Shown one piece after another: positions 45,213-54,863 of a stretch of 64,000 nucleotides of DNA. The position numbers and the translations under genes are program-made. Numbering within the stretch: the first letter of the stretch is position 1; the number at the start of each line of letters is the position of its first letter. Source of the stretch: Niallia alba (GTDB taxonomy: Bacteria > Bacillota > Bacilli > Bacillales > Cytobacillaceae); contig NZ_JABBPK010000001.1 in assembly GCF_012933555.1 (NCBI RefSeq), forward strand, positions 3,388,001 to 3,452,000. The letters are read 5' to 3'. The notes beneath the pieces are model-generated. The model did no database searches, was not told the DNA's origin, and saw nothing but the letters and a program-made list of their open reading frames with translations.

Positions 45213-46126
45213 TTCTGTCCCTCCCCTTGATTAGTCAATTCTAAAAATCTATCTTCTAATGTCTTCGATACTTCCTTTATTCCGAAAATGCGAAAATCTT
45301 GTAACACAAGTGTTTTAATTATTTCTGGTATTTTATCTCTTGTCACAGTAAGCGAAATTCCTAATTCACTTGATGTCATTTGCACATCAGGATATACATT
45401 TTTCAAATAATTGATCGCTGTATCAACAGGATTCAATTCTATTTCAAATACTTGTTCCACTGCAACAAAATCTTTTACTAATTGTACATCGACAAGTTTC
45501 CCCTCTTGAATGATACCGATACGATCACACATCATTTCCATCTCTGATAATAAGTGACTAGAAACAATAACTGCCATATTTCTTTCTCTTGCTAACATTC
45601 TTAAATGATCTCTTATTTCTCGGATTCCAGCAGGATCTAACCCATTAGTTGGCTCATCTAAAATCAGAACCTTCGGATCATGCAAAAGACTTTGTGCAAG
45701 ACCTAATCGCTGTCTCATACCGAGTGAATACGTACGAACCTTATCATGAATGCGTTCTGTTAGTCCAACTAATTCAACCGTCTCCATTATTTTTTCTTTT
45801 GATATCCCCTTCATCATTCGTGCATAATGCAAGAGATTCTCATAGCCACTTAAAAATTTATACATTTCAGGGTTTTCTACAATTGCTCCGATGTGCTGGA
45901 TCGCTTTCTCAAATTGATCACGAACACTCTCGTTGCAAATAAAAATATCGCCGTCACTCATACTGATTAATCCAACAATCATTCGAATGGTCGTCGTTTT
46001 ACCAGCTCCATTCGGACCAAGAAAACCGAATACCTCCCCTTCTTCTACCTGGAAGCTTAAGGAATCAATAATTTTTCTCCCCTTGATTACTTTAGAAACA
46101 TTTTTTAAGTCTACAATTGAAGTCAA
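45209..46126 (-). CDS. ABC transporter ATP-binding protein (BcrA-like)
   Basis: A 305-residue ATPase with Walker A FGFLGPNGAGKTTTIRMI (about 33-50), Q-loop VENPEMYKFLSGYENL, signature YSLGMRQRLGLAQSL (about 137), Walker B VLILDEPTNGLDPAGIRE and H-loop VIVSSHLLSEMEMMCD. A C-terminal regulatory part of about 80 residues is typical of bacitracin-type exporters. It pairs with the overlapping permease. The TTG start at 46126 has a weak SD, perhaps reflecting coupling to the gene before it. Confidence 0.88.
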   Translation of the reverse strand: MTSIVDLKNVSKVIKGRKIIDSLSFQVEEGEVFGFLGPNGAGKTTTIRMIVGLISMSDGDIFICNESVRDQFEKAIQHIGAIVENPEMYKFLSGYENLLHYARMMKGISKEKIMETVELVGLTERIHDKVRTYSLGMRQRLGLAQSLLHDPKVLILDEPTNGLDPAGIREIRDHLRMLARERNMAVIVSSHLLSEMEMMCDRIGIIQEGKLVDVQLVKDFVAVEQVFEIELNPVDTAINYLKNVYPDVQMTSSELGISLTVTRDKIPEIIKTLVLQDFRIFGIKEVSKTLEDRFLELTNQGEGQK

Positions 46127-46147
46127 TATTTCTCTACCAACCTTTCA

Positions 46148-46837
46148 CTAGTTTATATTTTCCTTCATCCACTCAATAATTGATTGCCCTTTGTCTTCTC
46201 TCAAATCTTCTACAGAAAGATTGGCGATTAAATCCCCATTATTTAATACAATAATATTGTCTAAAATAGATTCAACCTCTGCTATTTCATGTGTAGCAAC
46301 CACAACTGTTTGCTTTCCAAAATCTATATATGTTAATAAGCTTTTAACGATGGATTCACGAACCAATGGATCGAGTCCAGAAAAAGGTTCATCCAGTAAA
46401 AGAATAGGCACTGTTCTAGCTAAACAGAGGACAAGCTTAAGTCTCCCTCTATTCCCCTTTGAAAGATGCTTTATTTTTTTATCTCCATCTAGGTGTATAA
46501 ATTCTAGTAATTCTTTTGCTTTATCAAGCTGAAAATCGTTAAATTGTAATGCACTGAATTGAACCATATCATGGACAGTAAAGGATTCATAAAAACGATC
46601 TAACTCTGTTAAATACGAAACTTCCTCAGCAATTCTACGATTAGCCTTTTTCTTGTTGACTAACACCTCTCCATTAGTCGGTTGAACAAGCCCAGCAATC
46701 ATCTTTAATATAGTTGATTTGCCGCTCCCGTTTGTTCCAAGAAGACCATAAATCTTCCCTTCTTCTAGGCTTAAATTTATATTATTCACAGCGTAGTCTT
46801 TGCCATATTTTTTGGTTACATGTTGAAATTGTATCAT
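46148..46837 (-). CDS. ABC transporter ATP-binding protein (YtrB-like)
   Basis: A 229-residue ATPase with Walker A YGLLGTNGSGKSTILKMIAG (about 33-50), signature LSKGNRGRLKLVLCLART and Walker B ILLLDEPFSGLDPLVRE, then VVVATHEIAEVES. The signature reads LSKGN rather than LSGGQ, as is common in YtrB/YhcG-like ATPases. It starts at the base after the stop of the GntR repressor gene, so they are coupled. Its membrane partner is probably the protein encoded at 47223-47987. Confidence 0.87.
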   Translation of the reverse strand: MIQFQHVTKKYGKDYAVNNINLSLEEGKIYGLLGTNGSGKSTILKMIAGLVQPTNGEVLVNKKKANRRIAEEVSYLTELDRFYESFTVHDMVQFSALQFNDFQLDKAKELLEFIHLDGDKKIKHLSKGNRGRLKLVLCLARTVPILLLDEPFSGLDPLVRESIVKSLLTYIDFGKQTVVVATHEIAEVESILDNIIVLNNGDLIANLSVEDLREDKGQSIIEWMKENIN

Positions 46838-47215
46838 TTACTTATCACCCTTCTTCTCGTGAAGATAGCTTGTTAATAACTGAACCATTTCTTCTTTTTT
46901 GATTCCTAGCTCTTTCATATTGCAAACAAACTGATCTAGTAAATCATGTTGTAACTTTGTTCTTAGCTTATCTAAAACTTCCCCTGATTCAGTAATAAAT
47001 GTACCTTGACCTCTTCTCGTTTCCACAATTTTCATCCTTTCCAATTCACTGTACGTTCGTTGAATCGTATTAGGATTTACGCCTAAAGCAATAGCCATTT
47101 CTCGAACAGATGGTAGTTTATCTCCTGGCATTCGTTCATAACGAGCAATTTGCTGTGTGATTTTTTCGACGATTTGCATATAAATTGGTCTTGATGCTTG
47201 AAATTCATCTGCCAT
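46838..47215 (-). CDS. GntR-family transcriptional repressor (YtrA-like)
   Basis: A 125-residue regulator with an N-terminal winged helix (YMQIVEKITQQIARYERMPGDKLPSVREMAIALGVNPNTIQRTYSEL is the family pattern, about residues 12-58) followed by VETRRGQGTFITES. The C-terminal helical tail is short (about 45 residues), as in the YtrA subfamily. Such repressors control cell-envelope-stress ABC operons and bind an AGTGTA-n-TACACT type palindrome. One lies at the operon promoter (48005-48034). SD GGAGGTG, ten bases before the ATG. Confidence 0.9.
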   Translation of the reverse strand: MADEFQASRPIYMQIVEKITQQIARYERMPGDKLPSVREMAIALGVNPNTIQRTYSELERMKIVETRRGQGTFITESGEVLDKLRTKLQHDLLDQFVCNMKELGIKKEEMVQLLTSYLHEKKGDK

Positions 47216-47222
47216 TGTAAAG

Positions 47223-47987
47223 CTACACCTCCACTTTCTTTTCCAGTAACCAAGAAGCTGCTAGAAAAACGGCAATGAATGTTATGAAATATCCTAGTAA
47301 TGTAAAAATTGATATATCTGTTCTTTCTATTGAAGCCTGAAATAAATGCTGATTTCCTTCAAAAGTGAATGTATGGTCTACTGAAATCACACTTTTCCTT
47401 TTAAGCGCATCAATAATGGGAATTCGATTAAACCAATAGACTGCCACATTCCAGCCATTCCAAATAAGGATTAAAAGCAGCCAACGTATTTTGTTCATCC
47501 ATGCGATTCTTTTCATACTGTGATAGAGAGCCCAATAGAAAAAAATCCAGCTACTAAAGTATATGGACATTCCTAAAATAACCAAACACATAAAAAATAA
47601 ATCCGACTGATTGAAAGCTAACTGAAAGTCTCCTGCATTTACAATGCTGATCACTGCAACAATAAATATTAGACTTAAAGATCCTAAAGAATAGAGAAAG
47701 CCAGCAATCCATTTGGATAAAAGAAGTTTTATACTGCTATTTGGATTATGAAGCCATAATTGTGTTTTCCCCTCTATATTCAACGAAGTCAATAAAAAGG
47801 CAGGAAGAAAAAAAAGGTGGGCAAAACATAAAGAAATAGCTAAAATCGCTACCAAAACAAATGATTGATAATAACCTGCAAAACCAATTGCCGTGACCAT
47901 CCCTAATCCCATAATAAGAAGAATTGTATATAGAAAAGGGAGACCAAGCTTTAAATCTTTCTTCAATAGTCCATTAAAGGAATGCAA
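47223..47987 (-). CDS. membrane protein of the ytr-like ABC operon
   Basis: A 254-residue protein with about six hydrophobic helices (PFLYTILLIMGLGMVTAIGF, FVLVAILAISLCFAHLFFLP, WIAGFLYSLGSLSLIFIVAV and others) and an extracellular loop containing DHTFTFEGNQHLFQ. No ATPase motif is present. It is the first gene of the GntR-controlled operon and is likely a permease subunit comparable to YtrC/YtrD. The TTG at 47987 is chosen since GAGGTG lies six bases upstream; the GTG at 47996 is part of that SD. Confidence 0.75.
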   Translation of the reverse strand: MHSFNGLLKKDLKLGLPFLYTILLIMGLGMVTAIGFAGYYQSFVLVAILAISLCFAHLFFLPAFLLTSLNIEGKTQLWLHNPNSSIKLLLSKWIAGFLYSLGSLSLIFIVAVISIVNAGDFQLAFNQSDLFFMCLVILGMSIYFSSWIFFYWALYHSMKRIAWMNKIRWLLLILIWNGWNVAVYWFNRIPIIDALKRKSVISVDHTFTFEGNQHLFQASIERTDISIFTLLGYFITFIAVFLAASWLLEKKVEV

Positions 47988-48004
47988 ACAAATCACCTCA
48001 TTGT

Positions 48005-48051
48005 ATTAGTGTACTATCAACATAGTACACTAATGCAAAAACATTCGTCAA
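48005..48051 (-). promoter_or_regulatory. ytr-like operon promoter with 30-bp palindromic GntR operator
   Basis: ATTAGTGTACTAT, CAAC and ATAGTACACTAAT form a near-perfect 30-base palindrome (48005-48034). On the minus strand a promoter TTGACG (48046-48051), 18-base spacer, TACTAT (48022-48027) places the -10 inside the operator. The upstream half-site AGTGTAC/GTACACT matches what YtrA-type repressors bind. Bound repressor would block RNA polymerase. Confidence 0.85.
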
Positions 48052-48084
48052 TAGGACATTGGAGTGGTATTTCTAAACACAAAT

Positions 48085-48125
48085 AAAAAAGGATCAACTC
48101 ATCAATTATGAGTTCACCCTTTTTT
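48085..48125 (-). terminator. tcdA terminator
   Basis: On the minus strand GGGTGAACTCAT pairs with ATGAGTTGATCC around AATTG and is followed by TTTTTAT. It starts 35 bases past the tcdA stop. Confidence 0.85.
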
Positions 48126-48159
48126 ACGACGTAAAGACTGTAATTATAAAATAAATAAC

Positions 48160-48927
48160 TTATTTTTCATCTTTTACACGTGTTATTTTTATCTCTTTTA
48201 ATAACTCTTTTACAACATGACTAGCCATAATTAATCCAGCTACAGAAGGTACAAATGCATTAGAAGAGGGCGGCATTTTTGCTTTACGGATTGGTGCATT
48301 ATCTTTTCCTACTACTTTACGAACATCCTCACGAATGATAATGGGACTTTCATCAGAGAATACGACATTAATTCCTTTTCTAATCCCTTCTTTACGTAGT
48401 CTTGTACGAATAACTTTCGCAATCGGATCTGTGTGTGTTTTACTGATATCTGCAATTTGGAAACGGGTTGGATCCATTTTATTTGCAGCACCCATGCTTG
48501 AAATAATCGGTATATTCCTTTTTAGGCACTCTTTCATTAAATGTATTTTATACGCAATTGTATCAGAAGCATCTATCACAAAATCTAAGCCATAGTCAAA
48601 AATTTCTTCATATGTTTCTTCTGTATAGAACATTTTCAAGGCAATTACTTCACACTCAGGATTAATGTCTGCAATACGCTCTTTCATTATGTCTACTTTA
48701 GGACGGCCAACAGTGGATAACAATGCAATGACCTGCCTGTTCACATTTGTAATATCCACATCGTCTTTATCAATTAAAATTAATCTTCCTATGCCAGAGC
48801 GGGCCAAGGCTTCTGCTGAAAAAGAACCAACGCCCCCAATACCTAAAACAGCTACAGTGCTGTTTTTCATCGTGTCTAATCCTTCTTTACCAATGGCTAA
48901 CTCATTTCTCGAAAATTGGTGTAACAT
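48160..48927 (-). CDS. tcdA: tRNA threonylcarbamoyladenosine dehydratase
   Basis: A 255-residue E1/ThiF-fold enzyme. The nucleotide-binding loop VAVLGIGGVGSFSAEALARSGIG is near residues 26-48, followed by LIDKDDVDITNVNRQ and DFVIDASDTIAYK. It lacks the CxxC zinc pairs of MoeB, as TcdA (YrvM/CsdL) proteins do. It cyclises t6A37 of tRNA to ct6A in an ATP-dependent step. It lies between rarA and aspS as in B. subtilis. SD TGGAG. Confidence 0.92.
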   Translation of the reverse strand: MLHQFSRNELAIGKEGLDTMKNSTVAVLGIGGVGSFSAEALARSGIGRLILIDKDDVDITNVNRQVIALLSTVGRPKVDIMKERIADINPECEVIALKMFYTEETYEEIFDYGLDFVIDASDTIAYKIHLMKECLKRNIPIISSMGAANKMDPTRFQIADISKTHTDPIAKVIRTRLRKEGIRKGINVVFSDESPIIIREDVRKVVGKDNAPIRKAKMPPSSNAFVPSVAGLIMASHVVKELLKEIKITRVKDEK

Positions 48928-49155
48928 CTGTTTTCAACTCCATTTAATTTTTCCTATAAGCTAATTATGTTTACATATTCCCTTACTGGGAACTTTCATT
49001 CTGGGAGAATAAAAATAATTACTTATGAAATATATCATAATTTTTTATCAGCTACCACTCTTCCTTTTCTTGCTTCCAAATAAGCATCAAATTTTGTTTA
49101 CCATAATAGTTCATTTTACAAGGAAGTCATTGTCAACACTAAATATCTCATGAAT

Positions 49156-49199
49156 AAAAAAAGCAGAAGAAAACATATTCTAGAATGTTTTCTTCTGCT
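49156..49199 (-). terminator. terminator of the hisS-aspS operon
   Basis: GCAGAAGAAAACAT and ATGTTTTCTTCTGC are perfect 14-base arms around eight bases. A T run (TTTTTTTATTC) follows on the minus strand, nine bases past the aspS stop. Confidence 0.9.
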
Positions 49200-49207
49200 C
49201 TTCATCA

Positions 49208-50977
49208 TTATTTATCTAGTTTTAGTGATAAATGTAGATCTGTTAATTGGTTTTCACTTACTTCACTTGGAGCATTTGTCATGAGACAGCTTGCACTTGC
49301 CGTTTTAGGGAATGCAATTGTATCACGAAGGTTAGTACGGCCAGATAACAACATAATTAAGCGGTCTAATCCAATCGCGATCCCGCCATGTGGTGGTGTA
49401 CCATATTCAAAAGCTTCTAATAAAAAGCCAAATTGAGCATGCGCTTCTTCCTTCGTAAAGCCTAGTAAGCTAAACATTTTCTCTTGGATGTCTTTTTCAA
49501 AAATACGCAGAGATCCTCCACCTAGCTCGTATCCATTTAATACAATATCATAGGCTTGTGCTTTCACTGCTTTAGGATTGCTATCAAGCAGTTCAAGATC
49601 TGCTCTTTGTGGCATCGTAAATGGATGATGAGCTGCGTAAAAACGACCTTCAGCTTCGTCATATTCAAATAATGGCCAATCAGTCACCCAAAGGAAATTA
49701 AATTTGCTTTGATCGATTAAATCTAGCTCTTTTGCTAATTTTAAACGTAGAGCTCCTAATGCATCTGCAACAACGTTCTTTTTATCGGCAACAAATAATA
49801 GAAGGTCTCCAGTTTCAATTGCTAAAGCTTGCTCTAAACCTTTTTGCTCTGTTTCTGAAATAAACTTGGAAATAGGTCCTTTTAAGCCATCTTCTTCTGC
49901 TTTTAACCAAGCAAGACCTTTTGCACCATACACTTTTACAAACTCTGTCAATGCATCAATATCTTTACGAGAATATTTTCCGCTTGCATTCTTTACATTA
50001 ATTGCTTTTACTTGACCATTTGTTTCGACCGCTGAAGCAAATACCTTAAAGCTTGAATCTTTAACTATTTCAGAAAGGTCTACTAATTCCATTTCAAAAC
50101 GAGTATCTGGTTTATCAGAACCGTATCTGCTCATCGCTTCATCATATGGCATTCTTGCAAAAGGTAAAGAAATATTTATTCCTTTTACTTCTTTCATGAT
50201 TTTTGCCATCATTGTTTCCATCATAGCCATAATGTCTTCTTGACTCATAAAGCTTGTTTCGATATCAAGTTGCGTAAATTCTGGTTGTCGATCTGCACGT
50301 AAGTCTTCGTCACGGAAACAACGAGCAATTTGATAGTATCTTTCTACTCCACCAACCATTAACAATTGCTTAAAGATTTGCGGAGATTGTGGAAGAGCAT
50401 AAAATTCACCTGGATGAACACGACTAGGAACTAAATAATCTCTTGCTCCTTCAGGCGTACTTTTCGTTAAAATTGGTGTTTCTATATCTAAGAATCCTTC
50501 ACTATCAAGAAAGTCTCTCATAACTTTGGTTACTTGATGACGCATCTTTAATGTTTCAAACATAACAGGTCTTCTAACATCTAAATAACGATATTTTAAA
50601 CGGACATCTTCTGCTACATCTGTTTGATCAGAAATAATAAATGGAGGAGTTTTTGCTTCATTTATTATCGAAATTTCATCCGCTATTATTTCAATTTTTC
50701 CTGTTTTAATGTTTTCATTAACTGTTCCTTCTTGACGTGCCACTACTTTTCCTTTTATATCAAGAACAAATTCGTTTCGCACTTTATCAGCAATTTCTAT
50801 TGCTTCTTTATTTATCTCAGGATTAAACACTACCTGTACAATACCAGTACGGTCACGCAAATCGATGAAAATAAGTCCACCTAAGTCACGTCTTTTTTGA
50901 ACCCACCCTTTTAAAACAATACTTTCTCCAATCGATTTTTCTGTTACTTCACCACAAAAATATGTTCTTCCAAACAT
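49208..50977 (-). CDS. aspS: aspartyl-tRNA synthetase
   Basis: A 589-residue class IIb synthetase of bacterial type. The OB anticodon-binding domain has [25 protein letters not shown] at about 18-45. Motif 2 is in [30 protein letters not shown] near 215, an inserted GAD domain occupies about 290-420, and motif 3 is [15 protein letters not shown] near 535. Second gene of the hisS-aspS operon, 55 bases after hisS, so it is under the same T-box. SD GGGAGG. Confidence 0.97.
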   Translation of the reverse strand: MFGRTYFCGEVTEKSIGESIVLKGWVQKRRDLGGLIFIDLRDRTGIVQVVFNPEINKEAIEIADKVRNEFVLDIKGKVVARQEGTVNENIKTGKIEIIADEISIINEAKTPPFIISDQTDVAEDVRLKYRYLDVRRPVMFETLKMRHQVTKVMRDFLDSEGFLDIETPILTKSTPEGARDYLVPSRVHPGEFYALPQSPQIFKQLLMVGGVERYYQIARCFRDEDLRADRQPEFTQLDIETSFMSQEDIMAMMETMMAKIMKEVKGINISLPFARMPYDEAMSRYGSDKPDTRFEMELVDLSEIVKDSSFKVFASAVETNGQVKAINVKNASGKYSRKDIDALTEFVKVYGAKGLAWLKAEEDGLKGPISKFISETEQKGLEQALAIETGDLLLFVADKKNVVADALGALRLKLAKELDLIDQSKFNFLWVTDWPLFEYDEAEGRFYAAHHPFTMPQRADLELLDSNPKAVKAQAYDIVLNGYELGGGSLRIFEKDIQEKMFSLLGFTKEEAHAQFGFLLEAFEYGTPPHGGIAIGLDRLIMLLSGRTNLRDTIAFPKTASASCLMTNAPSEVSENQLTDLHLSLKLDK

Positions 50978-51032
50978 GAAGTATCCTCCCTAATTATCTT
51001 GTATTAATAATTCTATAAAACGATTCCTTGTA

Positions 51033-52307
51033 TTAAAAAGCTCCAAAATCTTTCAGTACACTTACAAGATTCGTTAATTCAATCTCTTTTTGTTGCCCGG
51101 TTTCTAAATGCTTTACATTAATTTTGTTATTTTGAAGCTCATCTTCTCCTATAACAACTACATATTTAGCACCAAGACGGTCAGCAGCTTTAAATTGTGC
51201 TTTTACTTTGCGATCAAGATAATCTCTTTCAGCAGAGAAACCAGCTTGTCTAAGCTCATATAATAAGCCTACCGTGTAATCCTTCGCTTCTTCCCCTAAT
51301 GAAACTAAATAACAATCCACTTTTTTTTCAATAGGTAATTCGATTTTTTCCGCTTCAAGTGCAGCAAGTAATCTTTCTAGACTCATGGCAAAACCGATTC
51401 CCGGTGCTTCTGGTCCACCTAATTCTTCTGTTAAGCCATTGTATCTGCCTCCACCACATAAGGTAGTAATTGCCCCAAATCCTTCTGCCTCACTCATTAT
51501 TTCAAAAGCTGTGTGATTGTAATAATCCAATCCTCTAACTAGGTTGGAGTCTACAACAAAAGGAATGTTTAACGCTGTTAAATATTTCTGCACTTTTTCA
51601 AAGTATGTTTTTGATTCTTCATTTAAATAATCTAAGATCGATGGAGCAGATTTCATTAATGGGTGGTCATGATCTTTTTTGCAATCTAAGATTCTCATTG
51701 GGTTTTTCTCTAATCTTGTTTGACAGTCATGACAAAATTCACCGATGCTTGGTTTAAAATGTGCAATTAATGCTTCACGATGAGCTTGTCTGCTTTCTTT
51801 ATCTCCTAAGCTATTTACAACCACTTTCAACTTAGATAGTCCCATTGTTTGATAAACAGAATAAGCAAGTGCGATTACTTCTGCATCAATAGCTGGATCT
51901 TTACTCCCTATTGCTTCCACACCAAATTGAACAAATTGACGAAAACGACCAGCCTGTGGTCTTTCATAACGGAACATTTGTCCTAAATAAAAGAGCTTAA
52001 TTGGCTGAGCAGCATAACCATGCATTTTGTTCTCTACGAATGAACGAACAACCGCTGCTGTTCCTTCTGGTCTTAATGTTAGGCTTCTTTTTCCTCGATC
52101 TTCAAAAGTATACATTTCCTTTGTCACGATATCCGTCGTATCTCCGACACTTCGTAGAAATAACTCTGTATGTTCAAATATAGGTGTGCGGATTTCACTA
52201 TATTGATATCGTTCACAAAGTTCCTTCATTTTCTGTTCAACATATTGCCACTTTTCTACTGTTCCAGGCAATATATCTTGGGTTCCTCTTGGAATATTAA
52301 TTTGCAT
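51033..52307 (-). CDS. hisS: histidyl-tRNA synthetase
   Basis: A 424-residue class IIa synthetase. The N-terminus is [12 protein letters not shown], motif 2 [23 protein letters not shown] is near residue 110, the histidine-specific motifs are [15 protein letters not shown] and [17 protein letters not shown], and motif 3 is [16 protein letters not shown]. The anticodon-binding domain occupies the last 95 residues. The gene follows a T-box leader and a strong promoter. SD GGGAGG is ten bases before the ATG. Confidence 0.97.
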   Translation of the reverse strand: MQINIPRGTQDILPGTVEKWQYVEQKMKELCERYQYSEIRTPIFEHTELFLRSVGDTTDIVTKEMYTFEDRGKRSLTLRPEGTAAVVRSFVENKMHGYAAQPIKLFYLGQMFRYERPQAGRFRQFVQFGVEAIGSKDPAIDAEVIALAYSVYQTMGLSKLKVVVNSLGDKESRQAHREALIAHFKPSIGEFCHDCQTRLEKNPMRILDCKKDHDHPLMKSAPSILDYLNEESKTYFEKVQKYLTALNIPFVVDSNLVRGLDYYNHTAFEIMSEAEGFGAITTLCGGGRYNGLTEELGGPEAPGIGFAMSLERLLAALEAEKIELPIEKKVDCYLVSLGEEAKDYTVGLLYELRQAGFSAERDYLDRKVKAQFKAADRLGAKYVVVIGEDELQNNKINVKHLETGQQKEIELTNLVSVLKDFGAF

Positions 52308-52372
52308 TTTTATGTATCCTCCCTAATATTAGAAAGCACCGGCTATTCGTGCTTTTTCCGTAATAGTTTGTA

Positions 52373-52645
52373 CAAAAAAAATCTCGTCCCTTGCATCCAT
52401 CTGAATACAAGGGACGAGATTCTTCCCGTGGTACCACCCTAATTGAAGATTATCATAAATCTTCCACTTTGCAGTTAACGCCTGCTCACGTTTCTACCTA
52501 CTAATGAAGCAATATTTTCAGAAGAAAGCCTCCCAGAGTGTTCTTTCTCTAAGTCATCATGTAGAAATGCTTGCAGCCTTATGGACATTTCCTCTCTGTT
52601 CATGTGTCTCTTAGATACTTTTCTCGATCAATAGCTTTACTTGAT
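52373..52645 (-). promoter_or_regulatory. T-box riboswitch leader of hisS-aspS
   Basis: The conserved T-box AGGGTGGTACCACGGG (minus strand, about 52425-52440) is followed by a terminator with arms AATCTCGTCCCTTG and CAAGGGACGAGATT and eight T (52373-52421). In the Stem I region TCTAAG pairs with CTTAGA, and GAC (52553-52555) sits at the expected specifier position, an aspartate codon. If so, both synthetases respond to uncharged tRNA-Asp. Stem I was folded by eye only. Confidence 0.9.
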
Positions 52646-52665
52646 TATTTATTATTATCTAATTA

Positions 52666-52694
52666 ATAATAAATAGGAACGATTATATTGTCAA
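52666..52694 (-). promoter_or_regulatory. sigma-A promoter of hisS-aspS
   Basis: TTGACA (52689-52694) and TATTAT (52666-52671), minus strand, are separated by exactly 17 bases just upstream of the T-box leader. Transcription should start near 52659. An R5 repeat ends 12 bases upstream of the -35. Confidence 0.85.
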
Positions 52695-52705
52695 TAGGAT
52701 ATAAA

Positions 52706-52790
52706 GTGAAACTTCCATCAAGGGGATTTTTCTTCATTCAACAATGATAGTTAGTTGAACTATTCGGACCTTTTAGACAGTTAATCTCCA
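52706..52790 (-). repeat. R5 hairpin repeat, copy b, upstream of the hisS promoter
   Basis: GTGAAACTTCCATCAAGGGG ... AATGATAGTTAGTTGAACTATTCGGACC matches the R5 unit, but the 3' arm is degenerate. It continues with TTTTAGACAGTTAATCTCC, and the terminal GGACAGT-like tail recurs in copy c. Confidence 0.65.
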
Positions 52791-52875
52791 ACCTATTTTC
52801 TTCGAATTCTCTTAAGCTTACGTCCAGAGTCTTACTTTCCGTTGAGAGTGGGCCAAAAATGATTTCCCTGTTCTT

Positions 52876-53052
52876 TTATGATTTCCCTAATTGTTTTTTT
52901 AGTTTTTTTACTTCTCCTAATGATAAACCAAATTCAGAAGCAAGTTCCACAGCATTGGAATTTCCTTCTCTTTGAATAAAATCGTGAAAATCTACGCCTA
53001 GTAATTTGGAATCAATTTCACCAGCTGATAAACTTTTTTCACCAAATCTCAT
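52876..53052 (-). CDS. small HTH-like protein (58 residues), unknown function
   Basis: A 58-residue protein, MRFGEKSLSAGEIDSKLLGV then DFHDFIQREGNSNAVELASE and FGLSLGEVKKLKKQLGKS. The last 35 residues look like a helix-turn-helix of the sigma-region-4/RNA polymerase type. Its place between hisS and the amidase yrvJ corresponds to the small B. subtilis gene yrzK, but I am not sure of homology. The ATG at 53052 has GGGTG six bases upstream. Confidence 0.6.
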   Translation of the reverse strand: MRFGEKSLSAGEIDSKLLGVDFHDFIQREGNSNAVELASEFGLSLGEVKKLKKQLGKS

Positions 53053-53151
53053 GCAATTCACCCTTTTTTCTGTTATTTTTTTATAGTATTACCATGAGTG
53101 GCTAAAAAATATCATCCAAAAAATAGTTTCTTGTCTAAATTTGATTAGAAA

Positions 53152-53203
53152 AAAAGAGAATATCATAAAGGAATCTACCTTCCTAATGAAGAATTCTCTT
53201 TTA
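53152..53203. other. AT-rich stem-loop upstream of yrvJ
   Basis: AAGAGAAT and ATTCTCTT flank a long loop that contains the smaller pair GGAA/TTCC. T runs follow on both strands. It lies in the divergent space between the small gene and yrvJ, where there is no gene end to terminate, so an attenuator or an R-element remnant is possible. Confidence 0.4.
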
Positions 53204-53260
53204 TAGGCCCAAAAATACACTAGTCATCTTTAGACAATATACGGAAGGAGTGTAGCTTGT

Positions 53261-54799
53261 TTGAAGAATATAAGATGGATGCTATTACTTTTAGTAAGCA
53301 TCTTCTTCATTCCTACATACAATCAATATGTATCAGCAGAAAATCAATCAACTGTTCAAGCTAATACAGTAGTAAATGTTAGAGATAATCCAGGGCTTGA
53401 TCAAAACGTTATTGGGAAAATGGAGATAGGAAAAGCGTATCCCTTAATAAAAGAAGAAGAGGGTTGGCTGGAAATTCAAATTACTTCCTCTTTAACTGGT
53501 TGGGTAGCCGGCTATTTAGTAACCAAAAATGGAGAAAACGTAGAAGAAAAACCGATAGAAGAAGAAAAAATAACTTCCCTTTCAAACAAAGCCACGATTA
53601 TAGAAAATGGTCTTCGCTTAAGAAAAGGTCCTGGTACCAATTACCAAGTTATTACATCTTTAGGAAAAGGAATCGAAGTTACCATACTTTCAACTAATGG
53701 AGAATGGTATCAAATAAAAACGGACTTAGGGTCTGGATGGGTCCATAATGATTATCTCCTGCTTAAGGATCCTCAAACTCAAGCAGATACTGGAGAACCG
53801 GAAAAACCTAAACAGCAAATTGCGACTGTTACAGAAGATCAGATCAATCTTCGGAGTAATCCATCTACAAGTGCTGAAATCATTGGTAAAATTAGCATAG
53901 GCACTGTAATTACTATAATAGAAGAAGAATCTAATTGGGCAAAAATCCAATATTCTGGTAATATCGGCTGGGTTCACAAAGATTTACTAAAGAATAGTGA
54001 TCTCGAAAGCAGAAAAGGAAAAAAAACAGATAAGACAATCAAACTTGTATACGACAGAACAAACATCAGAAGTGATGCAACAGTCAATTCAAAGGTCTTA
54101 CTTGTTGCCAATAATGGAGAAACATTTCAAGCAGTAGAAATAATCGATGATTGGTATAAAATTAAACTTTCAGATGGAGAATTTGGATATATTGCCGAAT
54201 GGATTGTAGAAGAAACAGACCCTTTAGATCAGCAAATTGCAAGTGCTACAAATTCAGCTGATTTAAAAGGAAAAACGATCGTAATAGATCCAGGTCATGG
54301 TGGAAAGGATAGCGGTACAATCGGAGTAATTGGTACACTAGAAAAGGATTTAAATCTTCGTACTGCCCAATTACTTGCTAGCAAACTAAAAACTGCAGGT
54401 GCAAAAGTAATTCTTACTAGATCTAACGATATATTCATTCCACTGCAAAATCGAGTGGATATCAGCCATTTCTATCATGCAGATGCTTTTATCAGTCTTC
54501 ATTATGATAGTATAAATGATAGCTCTGTAAATGGCGTCACAAGCTATTACTATACAGCAAATCAAAAAAAACTAGCTACTAGCTTACATAAAAGTATCAT
54601 TGAAGCAACCGATCGAAAAGACAGAGGTGTTAGACAAAATACGTTTGTTGTACTCAAGGAAAATAGACAAGCTGCATCTCTTTTAGAATTAGGCTATCTA
54701 AGTAATCCTGCTGAAGAACAAACACTGCTTTCAAGTAAATATCAAGAGACCATTACTACAGCTATTTATCATGGTTTAGAGAATTATTTTAGCTATTAA
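53261..54799 (+). CDS. yrvJ: secreted N-acetylmuramoyl-L-alanine amidase with four SH3b domains (YrvJ)
   Basis: A 512-residue cell-wall hydrolase. The signal peptide covers about residues 1-26 (cleavage after YVSA). Four SH3b repeats lie near 32-90, 107-166, 182-242 and 255-312, each with an (N/R)(V/L)R(x)(D/N/K)P/A...GW(V/I) pattern. The amidase_3 domain is at about 334-510, with zinc ligands in IDPGHGGKDSG and FISLHYDS and the catalytic glutamate in LELGYLSNP. It cleaves the amide between muramic acid and L-alanine. TTG start; SD GGAAGGAG is ten bases upstream. It is divergent from its minus-strand neighbours. Confidence 0.93.
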   Translation: MKNIRWMLLLLVSIFFIPTYNQYVSAENQSTVQANTVVNVRDNPGLDQNVIGKMEIGKAYPLIKEEEGWLEIQITSSLTGWVAGYLVTKNGENVEEKPIEEEKITSLSNKATIIENGLRLRKGPGTNYQVITSLGKGIEVTILSTNGEWYQIKTDLGSGWVHNDYLLLKDPQTQADTGEPEKPKQQIATVTEDQINLRSNPSTSAEIIGKISIGTVITIIEEESNWAKIQYSGNIGWVHKDLLKNSDLESRKGKKTDKTIKLVYDRTNIRSDATVNSKVLLVANNGETFQAVEIIDDWYKIKLSDGEFGYIAEWIVEETDPLDQQIASATNSADLKGKTIVIDPGHGGKDSGTIGVIGTLEKDLNLRTAQLLASKLKTAGAKVILTRSNDIFIPLQNRVDISHFYHADAFISLHYDSINDSSVNGVTSYYYTANQKKLATSLHKSIIEATDRKDRGVRQNTFVVLKENRQAASLLELGYLSNPAEEQTLLSSKYQETITTAIYHGLENYFSY

Positions 54800-54863
54800 A
54801 GTTCTCCAAATTACTAGTTAGTTAAAATTATGCAAATATAATGATTTGTGAGTTGCATATCCC

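Noticed and set aside
46191-46532. 113-codon plus-strand frame opposite the YtrB-like ATPase gene
   Set aside because: Antisense shadow of a well-supported gene; no start signal.
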